Source: Cognatundibacterium luofuense
GTDB taxonomy: Bacteria; Pseudomonadota; Gammaproteobacteria; Burkholderiales; Burkholderiaceae_D
Direction: 5' to 3'
Length of the DNA: 64,000 nt
Assembly: GCF_018139685.1 (NCBI RefSeq)
Contig: NZ_JAGSPN010000008.1
Location: 124,001 to 188,000 of the forward strand
Below are positions 27,067 through 37,369 of this stretch, one piece after another (positions within the stretch are counted from its first letter, which is position 1; every line of letters begins with the position of its first letter). Below the pieces are notes generated by a model that saw nothing but the letters and a program-made list of their open reading frames with translations, had not been told where the DNA came from and made no database searches. Position numbers and translations under genes: made by a program.

Positions 27067-27801
27067 TTACATGCCGCCCCAGATGCCGTTCAGCAGGGCA
27101 ATGCTGGCCAGTCCGGCGGTTTCGGTGCGTAGTACGCGCGGGCCGATTGAAAGACAGAGTACACCGTGGCGTACGGCGGCTTGTTCTTCATCCGGACTCA
27201 GGCCGCCTTCGGGGCCGATCAGCAGGCTGATGGCTTGTGGCGGGTGATGACGCGCCCAGTCGGCCAGCGAAGTTTCAGCACGTGGCGACAGCATGATGCG
27301 TTTGTGCATATCCTGTTGCGCCAGCCAGGAATTCAGGCTGACCGGTGCATGCAATTGCGCCAGACGATTGCGTCCGCATTGTTCCGCTGCCGCTGTAATG
27401 ATACCTTGCCAGTGCGCCATTTTTTTATCCGCACGGTCTGCGCTCAGTTTCACCACACTGCGCTGGGCGGCGACCGGTTGAATCGAGGTTACGCCGAGTT
27501 CCATCGCTTTCTCGATAATCCAGTCCATTTTGCTGCCTTCCGGCAAGCCCTGCACCAGATTCAATGCATACGGCAGCTCGGTTTCTTCCGGTATGAATAA
27601 TTTCACTTCGGCACTAGCATGCTTTTTGCCGATCTCGGTCAGCGTTGCGATATAGGCGCCGCCGAGACCATTGAATAACTGGATAGTGTCACCGGCTTTC
27701 AGGCGAATCACAGCAACATGGTGGGCGATGGTGGCGGGTAAATCCAGTGCAACGCCAACGTCCAGCGTGGCGGATTCCGGTGAAATATAAAATCGTGGCA
27801 T
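27067..27801 (-). CDS. rsmE: 16S rRNA m3U1498 methyltransferase
   Basis: A 244-residue SPOUT-class enzyme that methylates N3 of U1498 in the 30S decoding region using SAM. The N-terminal PUA-like part starts MPRFYISPESATL and contains IAHHVAVIRLKAGD. The C-terminal trefoil knot has the LLIGPEGGLSPDE loop and SIGPRVLRTETAGLASIALL. Length is normal for the family. It stands alone on the minus strand, next to the transposase remnant. Confidence 0.95.
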   Translation of the reverse strand: MPRFYISPESATLDVGVALDLPATIAHHVAVIRLKAGDTIQLFNGLGGAYIATLTEIGKKHASAEVKLFIPEETELPYALNLVQGLPEGSKMDWIIEKAMELGVTSIQPVAAQRSVVKLSADRADKKMAHWQGIITAAAEQCGRNRLAQLHAPVSLNSWLAQQDMHKRIMLSPRAETSLADWARHHPPQAISLLIGPEGGLSPDEEQAAVRHGVLCLSIGPRVLRTETAGLASIALLNGIWGGM

Positions 27802-27881
27802 GAGGCAGCCTGTCGGGCGTTGATGCAGAAAAATTCATTATACGCCGCTGCCTGTGCGGGGCACAGCGGCGTTACGTGCTG

Positions 27882-29117
27882 TTAATCCGGGATCAGATCC
27901 TGTGCAAACTGTGGCAGTGCAAACAGAGCCTGATGCAAACCGGCATGGTAATACTGCAGGCCGCTGATTTCACGCTGTTGCATGCGTTGTGCAATTTCAG
28001 TGTGACTGAGTGCGCAGGGATCGGTGTTGCGCGAAGCAATCGCCATGCCCCATTGCGCACCGTACAAAGGTACAAATACGGTATAAGGCCGTACCACCGC
28101 AAATGCCTGTTGCAGCTTTTGCAGCGTGCTGCGGAAACGCTCAGGGTGGTAATACGGGCTGCCCAGATGCATGACCAGCATGCCCTGATCCGTCAATCGC
28201 TCATTACAGGCGCGGAAAAAATCCGGCGTCATGCAAGTGGCGGCCAGACTGCTGCCATCCGGTGCGACCGGATCGGTGAGATCGAGCAGAATCAGATCCC
28301 AGCTTTGCTGCGTTTCGCGGATAAAGGCAAAGCCATCGGTGCATGTGATGCTGACCCGTTGATCATCCAGCGCGCCACGGTGAATAGCAGGCAAATGTTC
28401 CCGGGATAAACGAATGACGGTTTCATCAATTTCACACAGCGTGATGCTGTCGATGGACGGATGCTTCAGCAATTCCTCGCAAGAGCCGCCATCGCCGCCG
28501 CCGATCACCAGTGCACGGCGCGGGGCAGGGTGGCTCAGTGCTGCAGGATGCACCAGATTTTCGTGATAGCAGAATTCATCTTTTTCGGAGGTCATCATCG
28601 CACCGTCGATGCGCATGACTTTGCCGAAATCCTGCGTCTGCGCAAATTCGATGCGCTGCAAAGGACTCTGAAAACTCTGAATACCACTGACTTCGGTCTG
28701 ATAGCCGGTGTGCGCACTCAGGCTTTCATGCCAGTGAACGCTTTCCGGCGTGCCACGCTGCAATTCCTGTCGGATCACACGCGCCGGTGCGAAGGCCTGA
28801 ATCAGATCATCCACGATACGGCGTGCTTTACTGCTGTTGTCGTTCTGGAAATTACAGACATACACATCCAGCGTGACTGCACGCCGTTCCGGCCAGGTGT
28901 GAATCGCGACATGCGATTCTGCCAGCAATAAAGTACCGGTCACGCCCGCCGGACTGCCGTCCGGATTGCTGAACGGAAAGAACTTTTCGCCGACGATGGT
29001 CAGGCCGGATGCCTGTGTGATGGCAGTCACACGGTCGCGCAGCAATTGCGCATCAAGAAATAAAGCAGTGCTGCCTTCGCATTCGAAGCAGTCCGCTGTC
29101 AGATGTAAACCTTCCAT
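27882..29117 (-). CDS. Fused S-adenosylmethionine decarboxylase and spermidine synthase
   Basis: A 411-residue two-domain polyamine enzyme. Residues 1-125 are a class 1b AdoMet decarboxylase (SpeD). [12 protein letters not shown] supplies Ser68, at which self-cleavage would create the pyruvoyl group, and His73; Cys88 lies in VYVCNF. All three catalytic residues are present. Residues from about 128 are an aminopropyltransferase (SpeE-like) with YHENLVHP, the [12 protein letters not shown]-binding loop and [14 protein letters not shown]. Together they would make decarboxylated SAM and pass its aminopropyl group to putrescine. Such fusions are known in some bacteria. No diamine-forming gene is nearby. 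Confidence 0.88.
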   Translation of the reverse strand: MEGLHLTADCFECEGSTALFLDAQLLRDRVTAITQASGLTIVGEKFFPFSNPDGSPAGVTGTLLLAESHVAIHTWPERRAVTLDVYVCNFQNDNSSKARRIVDDLIQAFAPARVIRQELQRGTPESVHWHESLSAHTGYQTEVSGIQSFQSPLQRIEFAQTQDFGKVMRIDGAMMTSEKDEFCYHENLVHPAALSHPAPRRALVIGGGDGGSCEELLKHPSIDSITLCEIDETVIRLSREHLPAIHRGALDDQRVSITCTDGFAFIRETQQSWDLILLDLTDPVAPDGSSLAATCMTPDFFRACNERLTDQGMLVMHLGSPYYHPERFRSTLQKLQQAFAVVRPYTVFVPLYGAQWGMAIASRNTDPCALSHTEIAQRMQQREISGLQYYHAGLHQALFALPQFAQDLIPD

Positions 29118-29267
29118 TTCACTAACTTTTTGCTATCAAACACAGAAAGCGGGCAATTGTATTCGATGGTGCAGTGGTCTGGTAAAATACGCCGGTTTAT
29201 TTTGCGCCAGCCTTTTCGCCGTGCGCCGCCGTACCGGATCTGTTTCCTCAATTCATCATCAAATATC

Positions 29268-31271
29268 ATGATTTCTACACTTCAGCCTGCCACACTCAGC
29301 AAAATGGCAAACGCAATCCGCGTTTTGTCGATGGATGCCGTACAGAAAGCTAATTCCGGTCACCCGGGTGCGCCAATGGGCATGGCAGACATCGCCGTGG
29401 CATTGTGGAAAGGTCATTACCGTCACAACCCGTCGAATCCGGGCTGGATCAACCGTGACCGCTTTGTGCTGTCCAACGGCCATGGCTCCATGCTGCATTA
29501 TTCCCTGCTGCACCTGAGCGGTTACGATCTGGATATGAATGAAATCCGTAACTTCCGTCAGCTGCATTCCAAAACGGCAGGTCACCCTGAAGTGCATATC
29601 ACACCGGGCGTGGAAACCACGACAGGTCCGCTGGGTCAGGGTATTACCAATGCGGTGGGTATGGCACTGGCAGAAAAACTGCTGGCAGCAGAATTTAATG
29701 AAGACGGTTTCCCGGTGGTCGATCACCACACTTATGTATTTATGGGTGACGGTTGCCTGATGGAAGGTATTTCCCACGAAGCCTGCTCGCTGGCCGGTAC
29801 ATGGCAGCTGAACAAACTGATCGCTTTCTGGGATGATAACGGTATTTCCATCGACGGTCACGTTGAAGGCTGGTTTACCGATGACACACCGAAACGTTTT
29901 GAGTCTTATGGCTGGAACGTGATCCGTGGTGTGGATGGTCATGATGCGCTGGCTGTGGATGCAGCAATTCAGGCTGCAAAATCCGCTGACAAACCAACCC
30001 TGATCTGCTGCCGTACCGTGATCGGTAAAGGTTCGCCGAACAAACAAGGCACGCACGATGTACACGGCGCAGCGCTGGGTGATAAAGAAGTGGCTGCCGT
30101 TCGTGAATATCTGGGCTGGACACTGCCACCATTCGAAATGCCGGCTGACGTATATGAAGCATGGGATGCGAAAGCAGCCGGTGCAACAGTGGAAGGCACA
30201 TGGAACAGCCTGTTCGCAGCTTACGCAGAAAAATTCCCTGCTAAAGCGGCAGAACTGACACGCCGCATGAAAGGTGAACTGCCAGCAGATTTTGATGCTG
30301 TGATCGCTAAAGCAGTTGCTGCCTGCGTAGAGAAAAAAGAAAACATCGCGACCCGTAAAGCCAGCCAGAACGCGATTCAGGCCTTTGCACCAGCGCTGCC
30401 TGAATTCCTCGGCGGCTCTGCTGACCTGACCGGTTCTAACCTGACCAACTGGAAAGAATGCGTTGCAGTACGCGCTAATCAGGCCGGTAACCATGTGAAC
30501 TACGGTGTGCGTGAATTCGGTATGAGCGCGATCATGAACGGTATCGCGCTGCACGGTGGCTACCTGCCATTCGGCGCAACTTTCCTGACTTTCTCTGACT
30601 ACAGCCGCAATGCACTGCGTATGGCTGCACTGATGAAAGTACGCAGCCTGTTCGTATTTACCCATGACTCTATCGGTCTGGGTGAAGACGGTCCTACGCA
30701 TCAGTCTGTGGAACACGTTTCCAGCCTGCGTCTGATCCCGAATCTGGACAACTGGCGTCCTTGCGACACGGTGGAATCCGCCGTGGCATGGGGTGCAGCT
30801 GTGACCCGTAAAGATGGTCCGAGCACACTGATTTTCTCGCGTCAGAATCTGCCGTATCAGGAACGTACTGAAGCGCAGATCGCTGACATCGCACGCGGTG
30901 GTTATGTACTGCGTGATGCAGCCGATGCCAAAGCCGTGCTGATCGCAACCGGTTCGGAAATCGAACTGGCAGTCAAAGCAGCGGTGGAGCTGGAACAGCA
31001 GGGTATCGCAGTGCGCGTGGTTTCCATGCCATCCACCGATGTATTCGACCGTCAGGACGCTGCTTACAAAGCTGCCGTACTCGGCAAAGGTCTGCCACGT
31101 GTGGCGATCGAAGCCGGTGTGACCGACTTCTGGTACAAATATGTGGGTCTGGAAGGCGCAGTCGTGGGTATCGACAGCTTCGGTGAATCTGCACCGGCTG
31201 GCGTCCTGTTTAAACATTTTGGTTTCACGACTGAGAATGTCGTTGCCAAAGTGAAAGCTGTACTGGCCTGA
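29268..31271 (+). CDS. tkt: Transketolase
   Basis: A 667-residue thiamine-diphosphate enzyme of the non-oxidative pentose phosphate pathway, transferring two-carbon ketol units. Visible features are [36 protein letters not shown], the ThDP/Mg motif [18 protein letters not shown], the pyrimidine domain [20 protein letters not shown], and [20 protein letters not shown]. The ATG at 29268 ([18 protein letters not shown]) matches the family start; the frame is open further upstream. The GNAT gene follows by 16 bp and gap comes next, a common Burkholderiales carbon-metabolism block. Confidence 0.97.
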   Translation: MISTLQPATLSKMANAIRVLSMDAVQKANSGHPGAPMGMADIAVALWKGHYRHNPSNPGWINRDRFVLSNGHGSMLHYSLLHLSGYDLDMNEIRNFRQLHSKTAGHPEVHITPGVETTTGPLGQGITNAVGMALAEKLLAAEFNEDGFPVVDHHTYVFMGDGCLMEGISHEACSLAGTWQLNKLIAFWDDNGISIDGHVEGWFTDDTPKRFESYGWNVIRGVDGHDALAVDAAIQAAKSADKPTLICCRTVIGKGSPNKQGTHDVHGAALGDKEVAAVREYLGWTLPPFEMPADVYEAWDAKAAGATVEGTWNSLFAAYAEKFPAKAAELTRRMKGELPADFDAVIAKAVAACVEKKENIATRKASQNAIQAFAPALPEFLGGSADLTGSNLTNWKECVAVRANQAGNHVNYGVREFGMSAIMNGIALHGGYLPFGATFLTFSDYSRNALRMAALMKVRSLFVFTHDSIGLGEDGPTHQSVEHVSSLRLIPNLDNWRPCDTVESAVAWGAAVTRKDGPSTLIFSRQNLPYQERTEAQIADIARGGYVLRDAADAKAVLIATGSEIELAVKAAVELEQQGIAVRVVSMPSTDVFDRQDAAYKAAVLGKGLPRVAIEAGVTDFWYKYVGLEGAVVGIDSFGESAPAGVLFKHFGFTTENVVAKVKAVLA

Positions 31272-31287
31272 GATTGAGTAATTACGA

Positions 31288-31872
31288 ATGAGCAGTATCA
31301 AAGAAGTCAGTCTGCGTCGTGCTACTGTAGCCGACGCGGAAGCCATCGCCGCCGTCCGTGTGGAAGGCTGGCAAACCGCTTACCGTGGCATGATTCCGGA
31401 TCAGTATCTCGACGAGATGCTGGTCGACGATCATGTGTTGTACTGGAAGCGCATTCTGCAGGCTTTACCGGCAGCAGCCGACAAAGCCTGTGTGTATGTC
31501 GCCGAAAGTGAAGGTCATGTGATCGGTTTTGTGTCCGCCACTTTGCTGGCAGAACCTAAGCACGGTTATCATGCCGAACTCGGTGCTCTGTATATCCGTC
31601 CGCAATGGCAGCGTGCCGGCATCGGCCGCCGCATGATGCATAAGGTCGCGCGTACGCTGCAAAGCTGGAATTGCGCTGATCTGGTGGTCTGGGTCTTGTC
31701 GGATAACCGTCTGGCGCGCAATTTCTATGAAGAGCTGAATGGTGAATTCGTGCTCGAACAGGAATTCAGCTGGGACGACATGGATCTGAAAGAAGTGGGA
31801 TACGGCTGGAAAGACCTGAATGTCTTACTGGCTTCCGTGAATGCAGTTGCTGGCTCTGCCGCAGTCCATTAA
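31288..31872 (+). CDS. GNAT-family N-acetyltransferase
   Basis: A 194-residue acetyltransferase. The acetyl-CoA motif A reads LYIRPQWQRAGIGRRMMHKV (Q/RxxGxG/A), preceded by the YHAELGAL strand and followed by VVWVLSDNRLARNFYEE, the usual motif B. The N-terminus VSLRRATVADAEAIAAVRVEGWQ is typical. The acceptor substrate is unknown. It sits 16 bp after tkt and 69 bp before gap, and may be cotranscribed with tkt. Confidence 0.87.
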   Translation: MSSIKEVSLRRATVADAEAIAAVRVEGWQTAYRGMIPDQYLDEMLVDDHVLYWKRILQALPAAADKACVYVAESEGHVIGFVSATLLAEPKHGYHAELGALYIRPQWQRAGIGRRMMHKVARTLQSWNCADLVVWVLSDNRLARNFYEELNGEFVLEQEFSWDDMDLKEVGYGWKDLNVLLASVNAVAGSAAVH

Positions 31873-31941
31873 AACAAGACGGCAGAGACAGGCAGGTTTT
31901 TTGTTGTTTTTTTATTTGTAATCATCCTTTGGAGATTCACT

Positions 31942-32955
31942 ATGACGATTCGCGTCGCAATTAACGGCTATGGCCGTATCGGTCGCAACATCCTGCGCGC
32001 CCATTACGAAGGCGGCAAATACAAAGATCAGATCCAGATCGTTGCGATCAATGATCTGGGCAATGCAGAATCTAACGCGCATCTGACACGTTACGACACT
32101 GCGCACGGCAAGTTCCCTGGCACAGTAGCAGTTGAAGGCGATTTCATGATCGTCAACGGCGACAAAATCCGCGTATTCGCAGAACGCAACCCGGCCAACA
32201 TCCCTTGGGGTGAGCTGAATGTTGACGTTGTTCTGGAATGCACAGGCTTCTTCACAACGAAAGAAAAAGCATCCGCACACATCGCTGGCGGCGCGAAAAA
32301 AGTCATCATCTCCGCACCTGGCGGTAAAGATGTGGACGCAACTGTTGTGTACGGTGTCAACCATGACGTTCTGAAATCCACTGACACAGTGATCTCTAAC
32401 GCATCCTGCACTACCAACTGCCTGGCACCAATCGCTAAGCCACTGAACGATGCAATCGGTATCCTGAACGGTCTGATGACGACTGTTCACGCATACACTA
32501 ACGATCAGGTTCTGACTGACGTAATGCACGAAGACCTGCGCCGCGCACGTTCCGCAACGCAGTCTATGATCCCGACTAAAACCGGTGCAGCTGCAGCGGT
32601 TGGTCTGGTTCTGCCAGAACTGAACGGTAAACTGGACGGCTACGCAATCCGCGTTCCGACCATCAACGTTTCTATCGTTGACCTGTCTTTCGTTGCTGCA
32701 CGTGACACGACAGTTGACGAAGTTAACCAGATCATGAAAGCAGCTGCTGAAGGCCCGCTGAAAGGCGTTCTGGAATTCAACAGCGCACCACTGGTATCTG
32801 TTGACTTCAACCACAACCCGGCTTCTTCGACTTTCGATTCCACACTGACCAAAGTTTCCGGTCGTCTGGTCAAAGTTTCCAGCTGGTACGACAACGAATG
32901 GGGCTTCTCCAACCGTATGCTCGACACCACTGTTGCACTGATGAACGCGAAGTAA
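31942..32955 (+). CDS. gap: Glyceraldehyde-3-phosphate dehydrogenase, type I
   Basis: A 337-residue glycolytic/gluconeogenic enzyme converting glyceraldehyde-3-phosphate to 1,3-bisphosphoglycerate. The NAD-binding start is [19 protein letters not shown], the catalytic Cys is C156 in [12 protein letters not shown], and [14 protein letters not shown] closes the fold. GGAGA precedes the ATG. Codon use is that of a highly expressed gene. A strong terminator follows, so the usual partner pgk is not in this operon. Confidence 0.97.
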   Translation: MTIRVAINGYGRIGRNILRAHYEGGKYKDQIQIVAINDLGNAESNAHLTRYDTAHGKFPGTVAVEGDFMIVNGDKIRVFAERNPANIPWGELNVDVVLECTGFFTTKEKASAHIAGGAKKVIISAPGGKDVDATVVYGVNHDVLKSTDTVISNASCTTNCLAPIAKPLNDAIGILNGLMTTVHAYTNDQVLTDVMHEDLRRARSATQSMIPTKTGAAAAVGLVLPELNGKLDGYAIRVPTINVSIVDLSFVAARDTTVDEVNQIMKAAAEGPLKGVLEFNSAPLVSVDFNHNPASSTFDSTLTKVSGRLVKVSSWYDNEWGFSNRMLDTTVALMNAK

Positions 32956-32980
32956 TTTCATCGGCTGAAGCAAGTCAGAA

Positions 32981-33010
32981 AAATCCCCCGTTACGACGGG
33001 GGATTTTTTT
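32981..33010 (+). terminator. Intrinsic terminator of gap
   Basis: ATCCCCCG (32983-32990) pairs with CGGGGGAT (32997-33004), followed by seven T residues. Confidence 0.9.
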
Positions 33011-33217
33011 CGCCTGTTATCTGTGATCAGTCATGCAAGGTTGCAGCGCAGACTACCGCCGGTGGCGTGGTCTGCACCTCTGTCGCATACCGGAACTCAT
33101 GGTAAGCTGACTGGTCTTAAGATGTGCACACGGGTTGCACAGGCCGGATTCTTTCAGCCTGAAGTGAGTCCGGTGCAGCACGCAGATTTCAATGCAAACG
33201 AATCGCAGGAGATACAC

Positions 33218-33919
33218 ATGGCAGGTTTTTCTTTACGTCAGCTGGTACGTGAAAACAAAGGTTTTATCGCACTGATGCTGGGTATGGCGGTATTCCGTCT
33301 GGGCTACGCGGATTACTATCTGGTGCCGTCAGCATCGATGTATCCGACCCTGCGTGAAGGCGACCGCATTATCTGCCAGCGCACCGCATATGACCTGAAA
33401 GTGCCGCTGACCGACATCATCCTGAAACAACTGAATGACCCGCAGCGCGGCGACATCGTTACCTTCAGTTCGCCGGAAGATGGTACGCGTTTGATCAAGC
33501 GCCTGATTGCCTTGCCGGGTGATACCGTGGAAATGCGCGGTGAAGAACTCTTGATCAACGGCAAACCGGCGCAGTATGAAGCGCTGAACCTGAATAATCC
33601 GGATCAGCTGACACCGCAGCGCGAATATCCGGGCAAGCAACAGGTTTACCGCGAAAAAATCGGCGACCACAGCCATCTGATGATCGTGATGCCGGAACGC
33701 GAAGCGCTGCGCAGCTTCGGGCCGGTAAAAGTACCGGAAGGCCAGTACATGATGCTGGGCGATAACCGCGATAACAGTAAAGATTCGCGCTTTATCGGCT
33801 TTGTTCCGCGTGAAAACATCACCGGCCGTGTCGAACGGGTAATGTTCTCGCTGAACGCCGATAATAACTGGATGCCGCGCATGGACCGTTTCGGTGCCAG
33901 CCTGAAAGATAAATCCTGA
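33218..33919 (+). CDS. Signal peptidase I, short form
   Basis: A 233-residue S26 family leader peptidase that removes export signal peptides at the periplasmic face. One membrane anchor (about residues 14-31) precedes the catalytic serine S40 in VPSASMYPTL. The general-base Lys is K94 in LIKRLIALPGD, and the GDNRDNSKDSR box closes the site. Typical LepB has two anchors and about 300 residues, so this looks like a second, short paralogue. I leave the symbol empty because lepB normally sits beside lepA. AGGAGA precedes the ATG; a longer frame upstream lacks support. Confidence 0.88.
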   Translation: MAGFSLRQLVRENKGFIALMLGMAVFRLGYADYYLVPSASMYPTLREGDRIICQRTAYDLKVPLTDIILKQLNDPQRGDIVTFSSPEDGTRLIKRLIALPGDTVEMRGEELLINGKPAQYEALNLNNPDQLTPQREYPGKQQVYREKIGDHSHLMIVMPEREALRSFGPVKVPEGQYMMLGDNRDNSKDSRFIGFVPRENITGRVERVMFSLNADNNWMPRMDRFGASLKDKS

Positions 33920-33965
33920 TTACACCGGATGCGGCGCGACGCCGCATTCAGCCGGTTCTCTCTTT

Positions 33966-33987
33966 GCGCTCTCCGGGGCGCTTTTTT
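33966..33987 (+). terminator. Intrinsic terminator of the signal peptidase gene
   Basis: GCGCTC (33966-33971) pairs with GGGCGC (33976-33981) around a TCCG loop and is followed by six T residues. Confidence 0.7.
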
Positions 33988-34119
33988 ACGGGCGCTGTGT
34001 CTGTCTGAATTTTCTGACCCTGCTGATTCTGCCGATGCCACGGGTTCCTTGCGACCACTGACATGCCGGTGAAGGGCTGATACTAAAACTGATGCGCTGA
34101 ATTGCACAATATTGGTGCG

Positions 34120-34201
34120 AAATGCGCAGTTCAGCATAGCGACCGGCTTGTCGTCGGCATAAAGTCCGGACTTCCGTTTATCACGAATGACGATTTCTGC
34201 A
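34120..34201 (+). repeat. Dispersed intergenic repeat, type II copy 2
   Basis: AAATGCGCAGTTCAGCATAG (34120-34139) is a diverged end motif. The core GTCGTCGGCATAAAGTCCGG follows from 34150, and GAATGACGATTTCTGCA (34185-34201) closes the unit 65 bp after the first motif. The rest of the 33988-34289 gap shows nothing further. Confidence 0.68.
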
Positions 34202-34289
34202 TGGTGAATCAAGCGAATGCCAGCGAACCGGTGCTGATTCGCTATCCTTCAATGGCATTCGCTGATGGTGTTAACGCAAAAGTGTCTGA

Positions 34290-35924
34290 TTACTTCCTGT
34301 TGCTGACCAGTCGGGGAGCGGGGCGTTTTTTCGGTACATGCTGTGCGCGTGGCGCCGGTTGCGATACGAGGTGGACACTGTTGCCCGGAACCAGACGGAA
34401 GGCGTTCACCAGACCGGTCAGTGCACCGACTTGCTGCTGCAGACTGTCAGCGCAGGCAGTGGCTTCTTCCACCATGGCGGCATTTTGCTGCGTGACATTA
34501 TCCATTTCGGTAATTGCCTGACCAACCTGTGCGATACCGGATGTCTGTTCGTGGCTGGCACGGGAAATGTCATCCATGATCTCGGCAGCGCGGTGGACTG
34601 CGTCACCGATTTTATGCATCGCAGCAGTCGCCTCCGTGACCACTTTGCCGCCGCTGTCAACCTGTCGCACAGATTCCTCGATCAGGGATTTGATCTCTTT
34701 TGCTGCCGTTGCACTGCGCTGGGCGAGTGTACGGACTTCACTGGCGACGACGGCAAAGCCGCGGCCTTGTTCTCCGGCACGCGCCGCTTCCACCGCTGCA
34801 TTCAGCGCCAGAATATTGGTCTGAAAAGCAATGCCGTCAATCACAGAAATAATATCTTCTATTTTGGCGGAACTGGCCTTAATCTGACCCATCACGCCAA
34901 TAAAGCGTTCAAAGGTGTCGCCGCCCTGACGCGCCGCATCAGAAGCAATGCGCACAATCTGATTGGCTTCAGTCGAATTTTCTGCAGTTGAACGCACGGT
35001 TGATGTCAGTTCCTCCATGGAAGCGGCGGTCTCTTCGAGAAAACTCGCCTGTGATTCGGTGCGGGACGACAGTTCAGTATTGCCCGCTTTCATGATGCAG
35101 GCATTGCTTGCCACGGTCAGCGTGCTTTGCTTAATCTGACCGATAATCAGGCGGACATTGGTTTGAAACACCTTCAGCGAGTGCAGGACATCACGGATTT
35201 CAGGCACGCCTTGTGCGTGAACGTTTTCTGATAAATCGCCGCTTGCCATCTGAGTCAGCGAATGACGAATGTTGTCCAGCGGACGAATCACGGAGCGGTA
35301 AGTGTCAGCAACGGCAATCATTAATAGCAGGCAGCCGCTCAGTGCGCTGAATGCCGTCAGCATGGTGTTGCTGCTGAGCAGCGGCATCAGCAGGCACAGC
35401 GCCGCAAGCACCGTGAATACCATCAGCCGGGTCTGATAGGGGACTTCGCGGCAGCGCCGGAGCAGGCTTCCGGAGCGCTGGATTGCGCGTCCTTCACAAA
35501 TCAGAAAGGCAGATTTCTGCTCACGGATTTCGCGGTAAATACGTTCGGCGGCATCCACCGCCTGCCGTTCCGGTTTCACCCTGATGGAGGTATAGCCGGT
35601 AATCTGGCCGTTTTCGATCAATGGTGCGGCGGTGGCTTCCACCCAGTAATGGTCACCATTTTTACAGCGGTTTTTGACGAGGCCAGTCCAGGCTTTACCG
35701 GCTTTGATGGTCGCCCACAAATCTTCGAAAGCTTCGCGCGGCATGTCCGGATGGCGCACAATATTTTGTGGTGCACCGATCAGTTCCTCCTCGGCAAAGC
35801 CGCTGATGCGGATAAATTCGTCGTTGACGTAAGTGATATTGCCTTGCAGATCGGTTTTCGACACGATGGTTTCGTGGTCGGCAAGGATGTATTCCCGGTG
35901 GGTAACCGGCAGGTTCTGGCGCAT
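34290..35924 (-). CDS. Aer-like PAS-domain methyl-accepting chemotaxis protein
   Basis: A 544-residue chemoreceptor. A cytoplasmic PAS domain (about residues 1-130, with [26 protein letters not shown]) precedes two membrane segments (about residues 165-205) and a HAMP linker. The signalling tip [20 protein letters not shown] lies in the long coiled coil. This is the layout of the Aer redox/aerotaxis receptor, which senses through FAD bound to PAS. FAD binding is inferred. The C-terminus is Pro/Arg-rich without a clear CheR-binding pentapeptide. No other chemotaxis gene is in the window. Confidence 0.88.
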   Translation of the reverse strand: MRQNLPVTHREYILADHETIVSKTDLQGNITYVNDEFIRISGFAEEELIGAPQNIVRHPDMPREAFEDLWATIKAGKAWTGLVKNRCKNGDHYWVEATAAPLIENGQITGYTSIRVKPERQAVDAAERIYREIREQKSAFLICEGRAIQRSGSLLRRCREVPYQTRLMVFTVLAALCLLMPLLSSNTMLTAFSALSGCLLLMIAVADTYRSVIRPLDNIRHSLTQMASGDLSENVHAQGVPEIRDVLHSLKVFQTNVRLIIGQIKQSTLTVASNACIMKAGNTELSSRTESQASFLEETAASMEELTSTVRSTAENSTEANQIVRIASDAARQGGDTFERFIGVMGQIKASSAKIEDIISVIDGIAFQTNILALNAAVEAARAGEQGRGFAVVASEVRTLAQRSATAAKEIKSLIEESVRQVDSGGKVVTEATAAMHKIGDAVHRAAEIMDDISRASHEQTSGIAQVGQAITEMDNVTQQNAAMVEEATACADSLQQQVGALTGLVNAFRLVPGNSVHLVSQPAPRAQHVPKKRPAPRLVSNRK

Positions 35925-36156
35925 GATGAAAGTCTCCGATGGTTTTGTGCGCCCTCCATCAATGTTGTAATCCGGAAAGATCGCGTTTTTGTGCTTTCGT
36001 TATAGCAAAAGATCAGAACCGGGAAACTGCGTTTTTCATTAAATAACAAATTCCGTGATGCTGGGGTGATGTTGCGCAAGGTGGTGTGGCCGGATACACA
36101 CACTGCACTTCGTGCAAATGGCATTAGGGGACAGAGAAATGCACCAAAAAAGGGCG
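35925..36156. other. Intergenic region upstream of the chemoreceptor
   Basis: About 230 bp without a gene that I can support. It should hold the chemoreceptor promoter on the minus strand, but no clear box pair stands out. Confidence 0.3.
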
Positions 36157-36241
36157 AAATGCGGTGTTGAGCACAGCACCATCACGGTCGTCGGCAGAAA
36201 GTCTGGCGCTTGCAGATAAGCAAATGCGGTTTTCTGCACAA
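36157..36241 (+). repeat. Dispersed intergenic repeat, type II copy 3
   Basis: AAATGCGGTGTTGAGCACAG (36157-36176) and AAATGCGGTTTTCTGCACAA (36222-36241) are two copies of the end motif exactly 65 bp apart, in direct orientation. The core GTCGTCGGCAGAAAGTCTGG lies at 36187-36206. This is the clearest type II unit. Confidence 0.75.
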
Positions 36242-36363
36242 TGTGTCATCCGTTCAGCCGGATCAGACCGGCGTTGAATCAGAAAATGAGGGGGGAGATC
36301 AGAGCGGAGTGCATCTCACACGCCGCCTTGTGAGGCACCGGACGTACCAGTGCCTGAGGATAA

Positions 36364-37149
36364 TCAGCTTGCTTCTTTTGGCTGATGACCGAGCGATAAA
36401 GAGATCTGACGTGCGGTTTCCGTCAGATTGGCCAGCCAGTCTTCCTGCAGACGGTCTGCCGGTGCGGAAATCGATAAACCGGCAATCAGCTTGCCGGAAT
36501 CATCATAAATACCGGCCGCCATACAGCGCACACCCAGTTCCAGCTCTTCATTGTCGCGGGCGATGCCTTTGCTGCGCACTTCGGACAGTTCGCGCTCCAG
36601 CTTATTCAGATCGGTGATCGAATTTTTGTTGTGACCAGCCAGTCCGGTGCGGGTTGCATATGCGCGAATCGCACGTGGCTCATCGACCGATAAAAACAGT
36701 TTGCCGGTGGAAGTCAGATGCAAGGGGGCGCGGCCACCGATGGCGCGTACCACCTGCATGCCGGAACGCTCAGAGTAAGCGCGGTCGATATACACAATTT
36801 CATCGCCCTGACGTACCGACAAATTCACAGTCTGATTGGTCTGGCGGTGCAGGGTACGCATGAATTCCAGTGCCACTTCACGCACATCCAGACGGCTTTT
36901 GACGATATTGCCCAGTTCCAGCAAACGCATACCCAACTGGTAATAACCGGCTTCGGCGCGGTCAACAAAACGGGTGGCGACCAGATCATTCAGAATGCGG
37001 TGGGCGGTGGACGGATGCAGGCTGGTTTCCTGTGCCAGTTGTTTCAGACTGACCGGATCGTGGTGGCGTGCCAGAACATCCAGCAGCGAGACCATACGCT
37101 CGATCACCTGAATCGAGGTTTTTTCCTGGGGTGTAGCGTCGTTATTCAT
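36364..37149 (-). CDS. IclR-family transcriptional regulator
   Basis: A 261-residue regulator. An N-terminal winged helix-turn-helix (SIQVIERMVSLLDVLARH to HPSTAHRILNDLVATRFVD, about residues 10-75) is joined to an IclR effector domain. That domain contains NLSVRQGDEIVYIDRAYS, GGRAPLHLTSTGKLFLS and GIARDNEELELGVRCMAAGI. Such proteins respond to small carboxylates or aromatics. The ligand and target genes cannot be read; neighbours are not catabolic. The ATG at 37147-37149 is preferred to a TTG 21 nt upstream. Confidence 0.92.
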   Translation of the reverse strand: MNNDATPQEKTSIQVIERMVSLLDVLARHHDPVSLKQLAQETSLHPSTAHRILNDLVATRFVDRAEAGYYQLGMRLLELGNIVKSRLDVREVALEFMRTLHRQTNQTVNLSVRQGDEIVYIDRAYSERSGMQVVRAIGGRAPLHLTSTGKLFLSVDEPRAIRAYATRTGLAGHNKNSITDLNKLERELSEVRSKGIARDNEELELGVRCMAAGIYDDSGKLIAGLSISAPADRLQEDWLANLTETARQISLSLGHQPKEAS

Positions 37150-37369
37150 GGGAACTCTGATGCAGTGCAATAATTGTTTTATATCACAATGTGAAAAGTT
37201 CGTGCGGGTTTCTCCGCGTTTTGTTGCAAAATCTGCCCGAGCACGGCTTCAGATTCGGTCGCCTGTTTTGCAGCAAACTGCAAACTGTGCTGCAGATGTG
37301 GTTTAGAATGCGCACGCTGTGTGCTGCCTTTGAAGCAACACCGTGATCCGGATAACGATAGGAAATTTT

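Noticed and set aside
29259-31346. A 695-codon open frame on the minus strand, opposite tkt
   Set aside because: It lies wholly antisense to transketolase, is rich in Cys, His and Gln from reversed codons, and has no family motif or ribosome binding site.
36157-36241. CRISPR-like array (20-bp motif repeated with a spacer)
   Set aside because: Only two motif copies per unit, the interior is itself conserved between units, and no cas gene is present.
36300-36363. Possible terminator of the IclR gene (AGGCAC/GTGCCT)
   Set aside because: The stem is short, the loop long and there is no U-run in the right direction.
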